NCBI RefSeq assembly: GCF_000826545.1
Contig: NZ_CDME01000007.1
Span: 124,001 to 188,000, forward strand
Length of the DNA stretch: 64,000 bases
Direction: 5' to 3'
From: Kibdelosporangium sp. MJ126-NF4
GTDB lineage: Bacteria > Actinomycetota > Actinomycetes > Mycobacteriales > Pseudonocardiaceae
A program made the position numbers and the translations under genes. The notes beneath the pieces were generated by a model. It did no database searches. It was not told the origin of the DNA and saw only the letters and a program-made list of their open reading frames with translations. This document shows positions 32,701 through 42,131 of this stretch, in pieces (the stretch's first letter is position 1; each line of letters begins with the position of its first letter).

Positions 32701-35700
32701 ATGGCGCGTAAGCACGGCGGTTCGTCCGGCAGCAGCGGGCCGTCGACACACGGGGGCGGCGGGACCGGAACGCCAGGGGTGGCGCCTGGCCGGGGCTCCA
32801 GCATGGATCCCGATGCCGTCGAGTCAGTCGGTACCCGCTTCGCCGACCGGAGCAGCCAGTTCCGCGATCTCAGCGCCAAGCTCAACCTGGGTGCCTCGGC
32901 GGACAGCGCCGGAGTGTTCGGCCAAGCGGCAATGGTCAAAGCCGACGAGGCACTGAAGACAGCGCGCGAGGGAGCCGAACGCGCGGCCACAGCGGCGGAG
33001 AACAGCGGGCAGAAGGTAAAACAGACCGCGCAGGCAGTCCGCGACACCGAACAGGCGAACGCAGCCAAGATGCGCCAGTCCGGCAACGGCCTGGACAACC
33101 CGGCATCCCGTACCGGCGGCAGCAACGGCGGCGGCAACGGTCCGGCCCGGTCGAACATGCCCGGTGCCACGGCTGGCCCGACCAATACGCCAAGGCCAGG
33201 CGGCTTCAACAACCTGACACAGCGGCCCGCCGAACCCACGTCCAGGCAAGCCAGCCCACCGCCGGGGCTCAGCGGTTCCGGCACCGCACGCCCACCAGCC
33301 AACCAAACACTCGGCCAACCCCCAGCCCGACAAACCAGCCCACCGCCGGGGCTCAGCGGTTCCGGCACCGCACGCCCACCAGCCAACCAAACACTCGGCC
33401 AACCCTCAGCGCGACAGAGCACTCCCCTGGGGCACAGCGGTTCCGCTCCCACACGCCCACCAACAACCGACCAGACACCTGGCCAACAATCAGCGCGACA
33501 GAGCGCTCCACCGGGAACCAGCGGCTCCAGCGCCACGCGCCCACCAGCCAACCAAGCACCTGGCCAACCACCAGCCCGCCCAGCCAGTGGGCCACTGGGG
33601 CACAGTGGCTCCGGCGCCACGCACCCACCAGCCCGACAGAAAGCTTCCCCTGGCCAGCAAGGCGGGGGACTCACGAGCCCGCCACCTCGTTCGAATGTTC
33701 CGCCTGTGCAGCGAGGTGCGGCGAATGCCGAGTCCGGCGGTGCGCGTCCTGGCCCAGTCCCGAATCAGCCCGGCACCCGTTCGCCGGGCATGCCAGGGAA
33801 TGTCCAGGCCAGGCCACCGGGTGAGGGTGCACGCCCGCCGGGTCAGCAGCCGCCGCTCGCACACCATGGCCAGCAAAGCGGCCGCCCAACGCCGCAAAGC
33901 AACCCGCAGCCTGGCCAATCCGGACACGACCCACACCAACAGCGTCCACCTGCGGGCCACGGCCAGCAGGGCACGTCCGGGCAGCGGAGTGGTCGACCAA
34001 CTCCACCAGCCATCCCCGCGCCGCAAGGCAATCCGTCGCCGACGAGCGGTCCGAGACCGCCCGCTCACGACCAGCGGTCCGAGCGCGGCCCCATCCACAA
34101 TGGACAGCAAGCGGACCGTCGGCAGCCGATGAACAACCCGCCGCCGCGCGATCCCGCCGGGCAGCCGCGTCACACACCGCACCAAAGCGACCCGCACGGC
34201 CGTCCCGACCAACAGCCGCACGACCAGCAACACCAGAGCCACAACCCAGGCCAACCGCGACAACAGGCAGGTCGGCCACCGGTGGCCCTGTCCGACACCG
34301 ACAAGTCGAGGTACGGCGCGGACAACACCGAGCGGCGCGGCTTCCTTGACTGGGGCCGCGACAAGAAAACGCTATGGCGAGGAGACACGCGTTCGCCGGA
34401 CCAGCTCCGGGCAGACGGCGGATTCCATCCGTCTGACACGAACCAACACGACTCACAGCAGAACCACCCGGAACCGACCGAGCCTCCGGAACCGACCGAC
34501 CACCCACAACCAGCCGACCACCCACAACCAGCCGAGCGTCCGGACGAGTCGTTCCTGAGCGACCCGAACTACCGCACCGAAGACCCCGCGAACTACCGCC
34601 TCATGCGGGAAACGCTGATCAACAGCCAGGTCCGGGACCGTGGCGAACTCCGGCACGGCCAGATCTACCGTCTGGCGCTCAACGCACGCGACAACAACCC
34701 CGACTTCGCCCACATGACCGATCTCGGTGCCGTCGCGGTGCGCACCTACACCCACAGCGAGGGCTTCGGGAATCTCAACCGGGCTTTCCGCACGGGCGAG
34801 GGTCTGGACCAGCAGATCGGTTACGCCAAAACGCTCGTCTCGGGCTTGAACCAACTACCGCCGTACGTCGGGCGGACAGTCCGGTTCATGGGCGAGGGGG
34901 AAGGCTCGGACGTCGCCAGGATGCTGGCCGACCAGTTCCCCAAAGATGGCGTCTACGTCGAGCCGGGATTCATGAGCACGTCCAAGGTGACCGCCGATCA
35001 CCAGGACACATTGACGAAGAAGCCAACGGTCGAGTTGCACGTCATGTCCCGCACCGGCCGCGACATCGAGGGCCTGTCCTCCAAGCCGCACGAACGCGAG
35101 GTGCTGTCCAAGCCGCGTGTCCAGCTACTGGTGACCCACAAGGAACTCGTCCAGTTGCCGGACACCGTCGACCGGAAAGGCGAGGTCCAATCGGGCGGGA
35201 CCAAGTGGGTCATCCACGCGGAGGAAATCACCCCTGGCCATCCCCAGTGGCTTTCCCCGGACGCCGTCGACCAGCGCATCGAGGAGCAGCGCGCCCGGAC
35301 GAAGGCGACGGACGCCGTGCGGTCCAGCTATATCAACGACATATTGAACCCGGACAAACTGAACGCGGGGAAGGAAACCGACTCCGCCAAGGACAAGAAG
35401 CCCAAGGAGGACAAGCGCTACAAGCCGACGGCCGGATGGGGCTCGATCAACCGGCCATCGGCCGTGCTGCCGACATCGGCGTTGCATCACGACACGGTCG
35501 CTGAGGAAGAGGCGAATGGCAGCCCGGCACGGCAGCAACGCCTGCTGGACGAGATCGCCCCGCGCCTGGAAGGCATCAACCGGAAGTTCTACGACACCGA
35601 CCCGGCGTACCAGTCCAACGGCGCCGAGTCGCTGCTGGCCTTCGAAGACCGGGTGACGCACAATTCCCAGGCGGTCGCCGATCCCCGCCCGGACGGTCAT

Positions 35701-38700
35701 CCCCTGCACGACCCCGCAGTACAACGCGAAGCCCTGCAAGCCCGGCTCGGCGGTGCGTGGACCGGGCATGGTTCTCTCGCTGACGCCGTGGACAGCGCGC
35801 GCGACCAACCAGTGGGGTCCCGCACCGCGCTGTCGATCGATCACCTCGATCCAGGCCCGCCACCCACTCAGAAGCACTCGGTGCTGCTCGCGCTCAGCAC
35901 CGAACACGGGGTCGCGTTGATCGACCCGGCACGCAACCGGCTCGCCAAGCTCCCCGATCAGACCTGGGCGGTCCGGTCGTTGCCGTACCACACCGGTGAC
36001 AGCCCGGTCCTTGCGGAAAGCCCAACTGCCAGGACGGACAGCGAACCGTCCGCACTCAGCCGGAGGCTCGACGGGCCCACGCAGCCCGAGAGGCCGCAGT
36101 CGCCGCCCGGGGCAGCACCCGCACCGACCATCTCGATCACCGACCGCCTCAACGGCGACCAACCACCGGTCAGCTACGCGGGTGTCCCGGAGCCCGGCGC
36201 GGGAATGTCCACTGCGCGGTTCGAGGCGCAGCCCGCGGGGCGCCACGACTGGTCACCCCTTGCCCATTCGACGAACCCGCCGAGCGAACCAGCGATCCAC
36301 GCGGACACGGCGAACGGGAACCAGGACGCCAGGTACGTGGCGGAATGCCACCCGGAACTGGCGGCGGTCAACCCGCACTACTTCGACCAGGACGCCTGGG
36401 CGAACGGCTACCAGACCAACTGCGGCAACGGCGTCGTCGCCTACATGCAGCGACAGTTGGGCATCGACGCCACAGCCGATCCCGTTACGCCGGAACGGTT
36501 GCACGAACTGGGAACCCTGGACCGCATCCAGGACGCGCTGGGCGGCAGGTTCGAGCAGCACGACGACTACGACAGCGTGATCCGCGCGATGCGCGACGCC
36601 CCGCTCGGCACGCAAGCGGTGATCGGCGTGCAGTACGTGGACGCGTCCGGCGAGACACGCGGCCATGTCGCGATCGTCGCCAACACCCCGCACGGCGTGG
36701 CCTTCCTCGACCCGCAGACTCGCAGCCTGATGAACCTGCCCCACCCGCCGCTGCGGCTGGACCTGCTCCCCGTCGACATGGCCCAGGTCGCCGAACGCAC
36801 CGCGACGGGAGTCCAAGCGCACGAAGGCACTACCAGTCCCGATACACCCGGGCCGACCGAACGCCCCAGCACCGCACCACAGAACGAACCGCAGCCGGTC
36901 GGTTACGGTTCCGCCCCCGAATCACCCCAGTCCGCGTCGGTCGACGCGGCCCGTGCGGCAGCGGCGCAGACCCGGACCGACACCGGCGAGGTCGCCCCCG
37001 ACGCCGCGGCCGCTCTGCTCAACAGCCTGCCCACCCTGCCGGACTCGTCGGAAGCCTCGATCCGCGCACTGGCCGGGTCGGTCTTCGACGGCGATGTGAC
37101 GCTGGAACCAGTCGGCGGCCGCGATGGCCGAGTCCGCGAGGAACGCCCGGTGTACCGGGTCACTGTGGACGGTGAGCCGGTCGGCGTCGTCAAGATCGTG
37201 CCTGACGGGGCCGAGTTCGCGCGTGAACTGTCGGCCGCCGACCGACTCCACAACGCCGAACTCACTCGCTTCGGCGTGCCCGACGTCCTCGCGGTCGCCA
37301 CAGTGCACGGCCCGGACGGAGAACGGCGCGGCGTGCTGTTCTCCTCACTGGCGCCCGGCGACTCCGTCGACACGCTGTTGCGCCGGGTGCCACTGGCGTG
37401 GGATCGCGACGGCGCACTGACCAACCTGCGCAACGCGGTGGTCGGAGTCGCCGACGGCATGGCCGAGCTACATCGTGACAACAACCGCAGCGACAACAAC
37501 CGCGGCGACAATGACCGCCCGGCGTCACCGGACTACCTCACCCCGCACGCGGACGCGATCCGTGAGCACCTCGACCGACTGGAAGCCCGGCGCCCGATCC
37601 TGGACCGGCTCGGCATCGACCTCGACCAGATCCGCACGGCACTGGACAGCACGCTCGACGCGGCGATGGCCGATCCCGGCCCGGCAGGCCTCGCCCACGG
37701 CGACGCCCACCTCGGTAACTTCCTGTGGGACGCGACCGAGGGCACCTCCCTGATCGACGCCCCCACGCTGCACCAGTCCATGAACGCCACAGGCGCGCCC
37801 ATCGGCTCACCCGCCCGTGACTTCGCCCTGTTCGACCAGCGCATCGGCCACTTCGGCTTCGAGTACGGCCTGTCCCGCGACGAGATCACCCAACTCCGCA
37901 CGGCTTTCGCCGAGACCTACGCCCGCAACGGCGGCCCGCCGGTGCCACCGTCGGTCAAGGCGATGTTCGAGGCCCGTGCGGCGGTGCACCGGCTGGCTCG
38001 CGCGGTCGACCGCTTCGAATCTCGTCCTGAGCCCCGCAGACAACCTGACATCGGCGCGGCTGCCGCCGCCGTCCAGGATGCCCTCGGCCTCGACAACACC
38101 ACTGCCACCGAAGTCGCGAACGGATACGCCGGTGAACTGCCCGGCACACCGGAATTCCGTCGAGCCTGGGTCGCGATCGACAATTTCCGCAGCTACATGC
38201 TCCACGTAGCCGACCCCGCCATCCGTGCTCGGTACGAGTCCACGTACGCGAGCACCATCAAGGACCTCCAATCCGAACAGACCAAGCAGTTCAAGGATCT
38301 CTGGGATGACCTCTTCGAGGACAAGGAGGACGAGTTCGTGCTGCCTCCGGACGGGAGGGCTCATGCCGAGAACGTGATTCGGGAGTTGAACGCCAAGGCC
38401 GACGACCTTGTGAACGACCTGGCCGCATTCGCCGCCACCACCGGTGTGCCAGCTCTCGCCGAAGGCACGGTGGCAGGCACGATCGATCGGGAGGGCGCCG
38501 CAGCGTGGGAAGCTTCGTTCCGGAAGACCCAGGCCACGATCAACGAGGTCATCGCCGGATTCACCTACCACGACCACACGATCGGCTACATCGGCAGCAT
38601 GAAGACGGGCTGGCGCGGCCCGCACAAGGGTAAAACCCGGTTCGACCCCAACGACTTTGACGTCGACCTGTACGTGGTGGCCGACCGGGGAACATTCGAC

Positions 38701-38880
38701 GCGGTCGCGGCCACATTCCCGGCGCTGGTCAAGAGTGGAAAGATCATGCCGGACAGCAAGAATCCTCCAGAAATCGTCCGCCTCGGAAAGCTGATCGGAC
38801 AAGCACTCAAGGACGCCTTCCCCCATGTTCGGGGAATTGAGGAATCGGTGATCGCCCTCCGCGAGGAGCAGCCCTGGTGA
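32701..38880 (+). CDS. Giant polymorphic toxin: ESX-like N-terminus, ADP-ribosyltransferase, papain-like pair, kinase-like and nucleotidyltransferase domains
   Basis: The protein has 2059 residues. About 35-125 is a helical WXG100/ESX-like segment, suggesting type VII export. About 150-610 is Pro/Gln/Gly/His-rich linker. The ADP-ribosyltransferase domain at 621-820 has Arg728, Ser-Thr-Ser 759-761 and Glu798-Arg-Glu800, the R-S-ExE pattern. Two papain-like (Tox-PL) domains follow: the first has Gly974 where Cys is expected but keeps His1059 and Asp1075; the second has Cys1241, His1322 and Asp1337. An aminoglycoside-phosphotransferase-like domain (about 1450-1780) has Lys1498, HGDAHLGN at 1666-1673 and Asp1686. 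The C-terminus has a nucleotidyltransferase signature (Gly1965-Ser1966, Asp1987-Val-Asp1989). The ATG has a TGA two codons upstream and only a weak ribosome site. Domain calls are from motifs. Confidence 0.85.
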   Translation: MARKHGGSSGSSGPSTHGGGGTGTPGVAPGRGSSMDPDAVESVGTRFADRSSQFRDLSAKLNLGASADSAGVFGQAAMVKADEALKTAREGAERAATAAENSGQKVKQTAQAVRDTEQANAAKMRQSGNGLDNPASRTGGSNGGGNGPARSNMPGATAGPTNTPRPGGFNNLTQRPAEPTSRQASPPPGLSGSGTARPPANQTLGQPPARQTSPPPGLSGSGTARPPANQTLGQPSARQSTPLGHSGSAPTRPPTTDQTPGQQSARQSAPPGTSGSSATRPPANQAPGQPPARPASGPLGHSGSGATHPPARQKASPGQQGGGLTSPPPRSNVPPVQRGAANAESGGARPGPVPNQPGTRSPGMPGNVQARPPGEGARPPGQQPPLAHHGQQSGRPTPQSNPQPGQSGHDPHQQRPPAGHGQQGTSGQRSGRPTPPAIPAPQGNPSPTSGPRPPAHDQRSERGPIHNGQQADRRQPMNNPPPRDPAGQPRHTPHQSDPHGRPDQQPHDQQHQSHNPGQPRQQAGRPPVALSDTDKSRYGADNTERRGFLDWGRDKKTLWRGDTRSPDQLRADGGFHPSDTNQHDSQQNHPEPTEPPEPTDHPQPADHPQPAERPDESFLSDPNYRTEDPANYRLMRETLINSQVRDRGELRHGQIYRLALNARDNNPDFAHMTDLGAVAVRTYTHSEGFGNLNRAFRTGEGLDQQIGYAKTLVSGLNQLPPYVGRTVRFMGEGEGSDVARMLADQFPKDGVYVEPGFMSTSKVTADHQDTLTKKPTVELHVMSRTGRDIEGLSSKPHEREVLSKPRVQLLVTHKELVQLPDTVDRKGEVQSGGTKWVIHAEEITPGHPQWLSPDAVDQRIEEQRARTKATDAVRSSYINDILNPDKLNAGKETDSAKDKKPKEDKRYKPTAGWGSINRPSAVLPTSALHHDTVAEEEANGSPARQQRLLDEIAPRLEGINRKFYDTDPAYQSNGAESLLAFEDRVTHNSQAVADPRPDGHPLHDPAVQREALQARLGGAWTGHGSLADAVDSARDQPVGSRTALSIDHLDPGPPPTQKHSVLLALSTEHGVALIDPARNRLAKLPDQTWAVRSLPYHTGDSPVLAESPTARTDSEPSALSRRLDGPTQPERPQSPPGAAPAPTISITDRLNGDQPPVSYAGVPEPGAGMSTARFEAQPAGRHDWSPLAHSTNPPSEPAIHADTANGNQDARYVAECHPELAAVNPHYFDQDAWANGYQTNCGNGVVAYMQRQLGIDATADPVTPERLHELGTLDRIQDALGGRFEQHDDYDSVIRAMRDAPLGTQAVIGVQYVDASGETRGHVAIVANTPHGVAFLDPQTRSLMNLPHPPLRLDLLPVDMAQVAERTATGVQAHEGTTSPDTPGPTERPSTAPQNEPQPVGYGSAPESPQSASVDAARAAAAQTRTDTGEVAPDAAAALLNSLPTLPDSSEASIRALAGSVFDGDVTLEPVGGRDGRVREERPVYRVTVDGEPVGVVKIVPDGAEFARELSAADRLHNAELTRFGVPDVLAVATVHGPDGERRGVLFSSLAPGDSVDTLLRRVPLAWDRDGALTNLRNAVVGVADGMAELHRDNNRSDNNRGDNDRPASPDYLTPHADAIREHLDRLEARRPILDRLGIDLDQIRTALDSTLDAAMADPGPAGLAHGDAHLGNFLWDATEGTSLIDAPTLHQSMNATGAPIGSPARDFALFDQRIGHFGFEYGLSRDEITQLRTAFAETYARNGGPPVPPSVKAMFEARAAVHRLARAVDRFESRPEPRRQPDIGAAAAAVQDALGLDNTTATEVANGYAGELPGTPEFRRAWVAIDNFRSYMLHVADPAIRARYESTYASTIKDLQSEQTKQFKDLWDDLFEDKEDEFVLPPDGRAHAENVIRELNAKADDLVNDLAAFAATTGVPALAEGTVAGTIDREGAAAWEASFRKTQATINEVIAGFTYHDHTIGYIGSMKTGWRGPHKGKTRFDPNDFDVDLYVVADRGTFDAVAATFPALVKSGKIMPDSKNPPEIVRLGKLIGQALKDAFPHVRGIEESVIALREEQPW
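33251..33640 (+). repeat. Coding tandem repeat of 28 residues in the toxin linker
   Basis: Two copies of an 84-bp unit (33251-33334 and 33335-33418) are nearly identical. They encode a Ser/Pro/Gly-rich module (PPPGLSGSGTARPPANQTLG). At least three diverged copies follow to about 33640. The near identity at DNA level suggests recent expansion of a flexible linker. Confidence 0.8.
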
Positions 38881-38944
38881 CCCGACTACGATATCGATGG
38901 GCACCCGGCACGCACTTCCAGCCACCAAAAGAAAGGGGTGTCGA

Positions 38945-39400
38945 GTGAAACGACAAGAGGTCTACATCGATGTACGCACGGATACCAGCGAGACCATGGA
39001 ACACATGGCCGCACATGTCGGACAGGCACTGGACTGCACCTTCACCAGAGGTGAGTTCCAACGTCGGCGCGCCCAGGTCGCCTATGCACTCGGCCTCAAA
39101 CTCTCGCTGGTGCGAGTGCGTGGAACAGGCCGCAAGAAGGTGGCGAAACTCGTCGGTGACGTAGCCGAGGACGGCTTCCTCTACGCCCCGGACGGCAGCG
39201 ACCAGGTCGAGTACGACCGGGTGGACATCAGCGCCTACATCGTCGACCTGCTCACCATCCGCACCGGCCTGCACTGGTACCGACCCACCACAGAAGACTA
39301 CGCCGCCGAACAAAAAGAAGCTGGTGCGTACGATGACTGGCTCGGCGGAGCAGGACCACAAACAACCATCGACGAGGAAAAAGAATTCCCAGACCGGTAA
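38945..39400 (+). CDS. Candidate immunity protein 1, paralogue of the next gene
   Basis: The product has 151 residues from a GTG at 38945, with GAAAGGGG upstream. No known domain is recognised. It shares the frame KRQ(E/V)(V/L)(Y/H)(I/L)DVR.DT at the start and VDISAYIVDLLT(I/M)RTGL.WYRPT then YDDWLGG near the end with the next gene. It starts 64 bp after the toxin's nucleotidyltransferase end, the usual place for an immunity gene. The function is inferred from position; there is no signal peptide, so it should be cytoplasmic. Confidence 0.75.
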   Translation: MKRQEVYIDVRTDTSETMEHMAAHVGQALDCTFTRGEFQRRRAQVAYALGLKLSLVRVRGTGRKKVAKLVGDVAEDGFLYAPDGSDQVEYDRVDISAYIVDLLTIRTGLHWYRPTTEDYAAEQKEAGAYDDWLGGAGPQTTIDEEKEFPDR

Positions 39401-39450
39401 CCGAAAACCCCACCAACGCGAGCTACGAAAAGATCTCAGAGGGAAAGCAC

Positions 39451-39891
39451 GTGAAGCGACAGGTTCTCCATCTCGACGTACGCGCGGACACCACCGAGAC
39501 GAAGGACGAAGTGGCCGCGCGCGTCGGCCGGGCACTGAACTGCGCCTTCACCGAAGTCGAACGACCGAAGAACCACTATCCCCGAGTAGCCACCGTGCTC
39601 GGCCTCGAACTCCGTCTGACCGACGAGCGTGGCATCAACCGCAAGTCGGTCGTCAAACTCGACGGCTACGTCACCGAAAGAGGCTTCCGCACACCGGGCA
39701 GGGGCCTGGGCGAGCATGCCTCAGTGGACATCTCCGCCTACATCGTCGACCTCCTCACCATGCGCACCGGCCTGCAGTGGTACCGACCCACAGCCGAAGA
39801 CCGCGCCGCTGAGGGCAAAGCGTCCGCCGCGTACGACGACTGGCTCGGCGGCGTGGACGACCTACGCCGCATGCGGGACCTCTACGAGTGA
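39451..39891 (+). CDS. Candidate immunity protein 2, paralogue of the previous gene
   Basis: The 146-residue protein starts at a GTG after AGAGGGA. It aligns with the previous product over its full length (both begin KRQ, both carry VDISAYIVDLLT and YDDWLGG), at perhaps half identity by eye. Tandem diverged immunity genes usually protect against variants of the same toxin end. Apart from the family resemblance, function is unknown. Confidence 0.75.
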   Translation: MKRQVLHLDVRADTTETKDEVAARVGRALNCAFTEVERPKNHYPRVATVLGLELRLTDERGINRKSVVKLDGYVTERGFRTPGRGLGEHASVDISAYIVDLLTMRTGLQWYRPTAEDRAAEGKASAAYDDWLGGVDDLRRMRDLYE

Positions 39892-39921
39892 ACTCCGGGC
39901 CCGACATCCAGGTGCCGAACG

Positions 39922-42129
39922 ATGGGGAAGGATGAGGTAGTGGACGCGGCTGAGGCGGTCGCCAGGGTCAACGCCTGGCTCGGCGAGTTGAACCGGGCCG
40001 CGCCGGGCAACATGGTGCGGGCGGATCCCGCTCACGTGATCCGCAACCCCGAAGGCTGGTACGTGCCGTACAACTCGGTCGCCTACCTGGACCGGGCCGA
40101 CATCGGGAAGCAGATCTTCCCGCCACCGGCGATCGTTGTGCGGGAACCAAGCGGGGAGTTGCGGTTCGCACACCCGCATTCCGGTGGCATCAGTGTTCCG
40201 GTGCGCCTGCCGGGGCAGCCCGCCGAACAGGAGGACGTCGACCCGTACTACGCGGACTCCGGACTGGGGCGGCTCGGTGTGCCCCGCACGGCCGTCCACG
40301 GCTGGCGGCAACTGGACGCCGAGGGAAACCAGGTGGGTTACCGGGTCAATCCCGACTACCGCCCGGGGCCGCTGCAGCGCGGTTTCCCCGCACCGGAGAA
40401 CCAGTTCGAGACGCTCACGCTGTTCGCACACCAGGACTGGATCGAACGGGACAAGTTCCTCGCCGGGCTGACCGAGTCCGAGGTGTACATCGAGGCCAGC
40501 GCCCCGCACGAACTACACCTGCGGCAGTTCAGCCAGGCCCGCAAAGAACTTCGGGTGTTCAGCGCCACCCGGCACCTGCCGCCGGACGCCCAGGCGTATC
40601 TCCACTACGACATGGCCACCCTGTTCGAGAACACACCGGACCACGACACCACCTATCTGCTCAACATCGGGTGGACCGAAGTCGCCGTCACCAAACGGGA
40701 ACTGGCAGACAGCCTGGCGGTGCTCCCCCGCCGGGCGCCGCGGATCCACGAGACCGCCATGGTGGACGAACTGGTCCCCGAACTGGACGAGCTCGCGGAG
40801 CGCACCGCGGCGGAGGCGGGACTGCCGGTGCCCGAGCGGATGCCGCCGCAGGCGGGGCCAGCTGCCCGGCGCCGCGGCTACGAACTGACCTTCCAGGAGT
40901 GCTGCGACACGGTACGAGCCCTCAACTGGCTCAAGCAGCCGGACGCGAATCCCCCGTCACGACTGATGGCCCGCACCAACCGATACCGCGCCGACGGCAG
41001 CGTGTACCCCGTGATCGACACGTTCGGGAAGTACCACCTGGAGCCCACCGAGGAGGTCCGGTACGGCTGGCACCGCGTCGTCGGCGCCTACGTCGGGTTC
41101 GCGATCGGTGAGGCGCTCGGCTCCGCAGTGGACAACCTGACGCTGGCGCAGATCCACGAGGAACACGGGACAAGCGGCATCAACGGGTACGGCAAGCCCT
41201 ACAGCCGACCCGGCCGGATCGGACCGTTGACCCAGCAGTTGCTGTTCCTCACCGAAGGCGTGATCCGCAGCCCGTACCGGGGCCGCCCGACCGGGGAACT
41301 GGCCCTGCGCCGGGCAGTCAGCCACGCGTGGTGCCGTTGGGTGAACACCCAGGGGATCACGTGGCCGAAAGCGGACGGCCTGCTGGCGAACATCGATGAG
41401 CTGCGTCGCCGTCGGGATCCGGATCCGGCGGAGTTCGCCGCGGCCCGTGCGCTGGTGGTGGGCACGCCGCAGCCGCTGATCCGGGGCGCGGGAGTGCTTT
41501 TGGCCGCGCTGCCCGCGGCTTTGACGCTGGCCGGTGCGGAGACCGGATCGGCGGCCAGGGCGGCCCGGCTGGCCGGTGGCGTGCTGTACCGCGACGAGAC
41601 GGACCTGACCGCAGCGGCCTACCTGGCCACGGTGTTCCAGGAAATGCTGACCAAGGACAGCTTCAGCGCACCTGCCTGGCTGATCAGCCGGGAGCGGCTC
41701 GCGGCTGACGAGCCAGGCGCCACGTCGGACGAGATCCGCGCCATGGTGGCCGAGTCGATGCCGGATTTCACCGCCGGGCAGGCGGGTTACCGGGACCCGG
41801 AGCACATCGGGGACGGCCGCTCGGCGATGTCGGTGCTCGGCAGGGCGTTCGCCGCGATCACCGGGTTCGAGAACCGGCCCGCGGCCGCGCTGCGGCGCGC
41901 CGTGAACCACTCCGGCCGCAGCGCGCTGACCGGGGCACTCGTCGGCGCGTTCCTCGGCGCCCGCACCGGACTGCCTGGTCTACCGGCTGAACTGCGTGAA
42001 CCGCTGGAGTTCCGTGCGCTGATCGAGAACATCGCCTCCGACGCCGTCTGGCAGTTCGACCGCACGCCGCCGCCGGTCACCCGGTCGGATGACTGGCTGG
42101 CGCGGTATCCCGTGGGTGATCTGGAGTGA
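39922..42129 (+). CDS. YrhB-like + SseB-like + degenerate ADP-ribosylglycohydrolase fusion
   Basis: The 735-residue protein has an N-terminal YrhB/Imm35-like region (about 10-95: NPEGWYVPYNSVAYLD). An SseB-like domain follows (about 145-285: FLAGLTESEVYIEAS ... YLLNIGWTEVAVTKREL). The C-terminal part (about 370-715) is ADP-ribosylglycohydrolase-like: GAYVGFAIGEALGSAVD and NHSGRSALTGALVGAFLGA. The conserved metal-binding acidic residues are missing: the TDDT site reads GPLT at 434-437 and the D-S-D site reads R-S-A at 666-668. It is probably catalytically dead, perhaps a binding immunity protein for the ADP-ribosyltransferase domain. It is coupled to the next gene. Confidence 0.7.
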   Translation: MGKDEVVDAAEAVARVNAWLGELNRAAPGNMVRADPAHVIRNPEGWYVPYNSVAYLDRADIGKQIFPPPAIVVREPSGELRFAHPHSGGISVPVRLPGQPAEQEDVDPYYADSGLGRLGVPRTAVHGWRQLDAEGNQVGYRVNPDYRPGPLQRGFPAPENQFETLTLFAHQDWIERDKFLAGLTESEVYIEASAPHELHLRQFSQARKELRVFSATRHLPPDAQAYLHYDMATLFENTPDHDTTYLLNIGWTEVAVTKRELADSLAVLPRRAPRIHETAMVDELVPELDELAERTAAEAGLPVPERMPPQAGPAARRRGYELTFQECCDTVRALNWLKQPDANPPSRLMARTNRYRADGSVYPVIDTFGKYHLEPTEEVRYGWHRVVGAYVGFAIGEALGSAVDNLTLAQIHEEHGTSGINGYGKPYSRPGRIGPLTQQLLFLTEGVIRSPYRGRPTGELALRRAVSHAWCRWVNTQGITWPKADGLLANIDELRRRRDPDPAEFAAARALVVGTPQPLIRGAGVLLAALPAALTLAGAETGSAARAARLAGGVLYRDETDLTAAAYLATVFQEMLTKDSFSAPAWLISRERLAADEPGATSDEIRAMVAESMPDFTAGQAGYRDPEHIGDGRSAMSVLGRAFAAITGFENRPAAALRRAVNHSGRSALTGALVGAFLGARTGLPGLPAELREPLEFRALIENIASDAVWQFDRTPPPVTRSDDWLARYPVGDLE

Positions 42130-42131
42130 CC

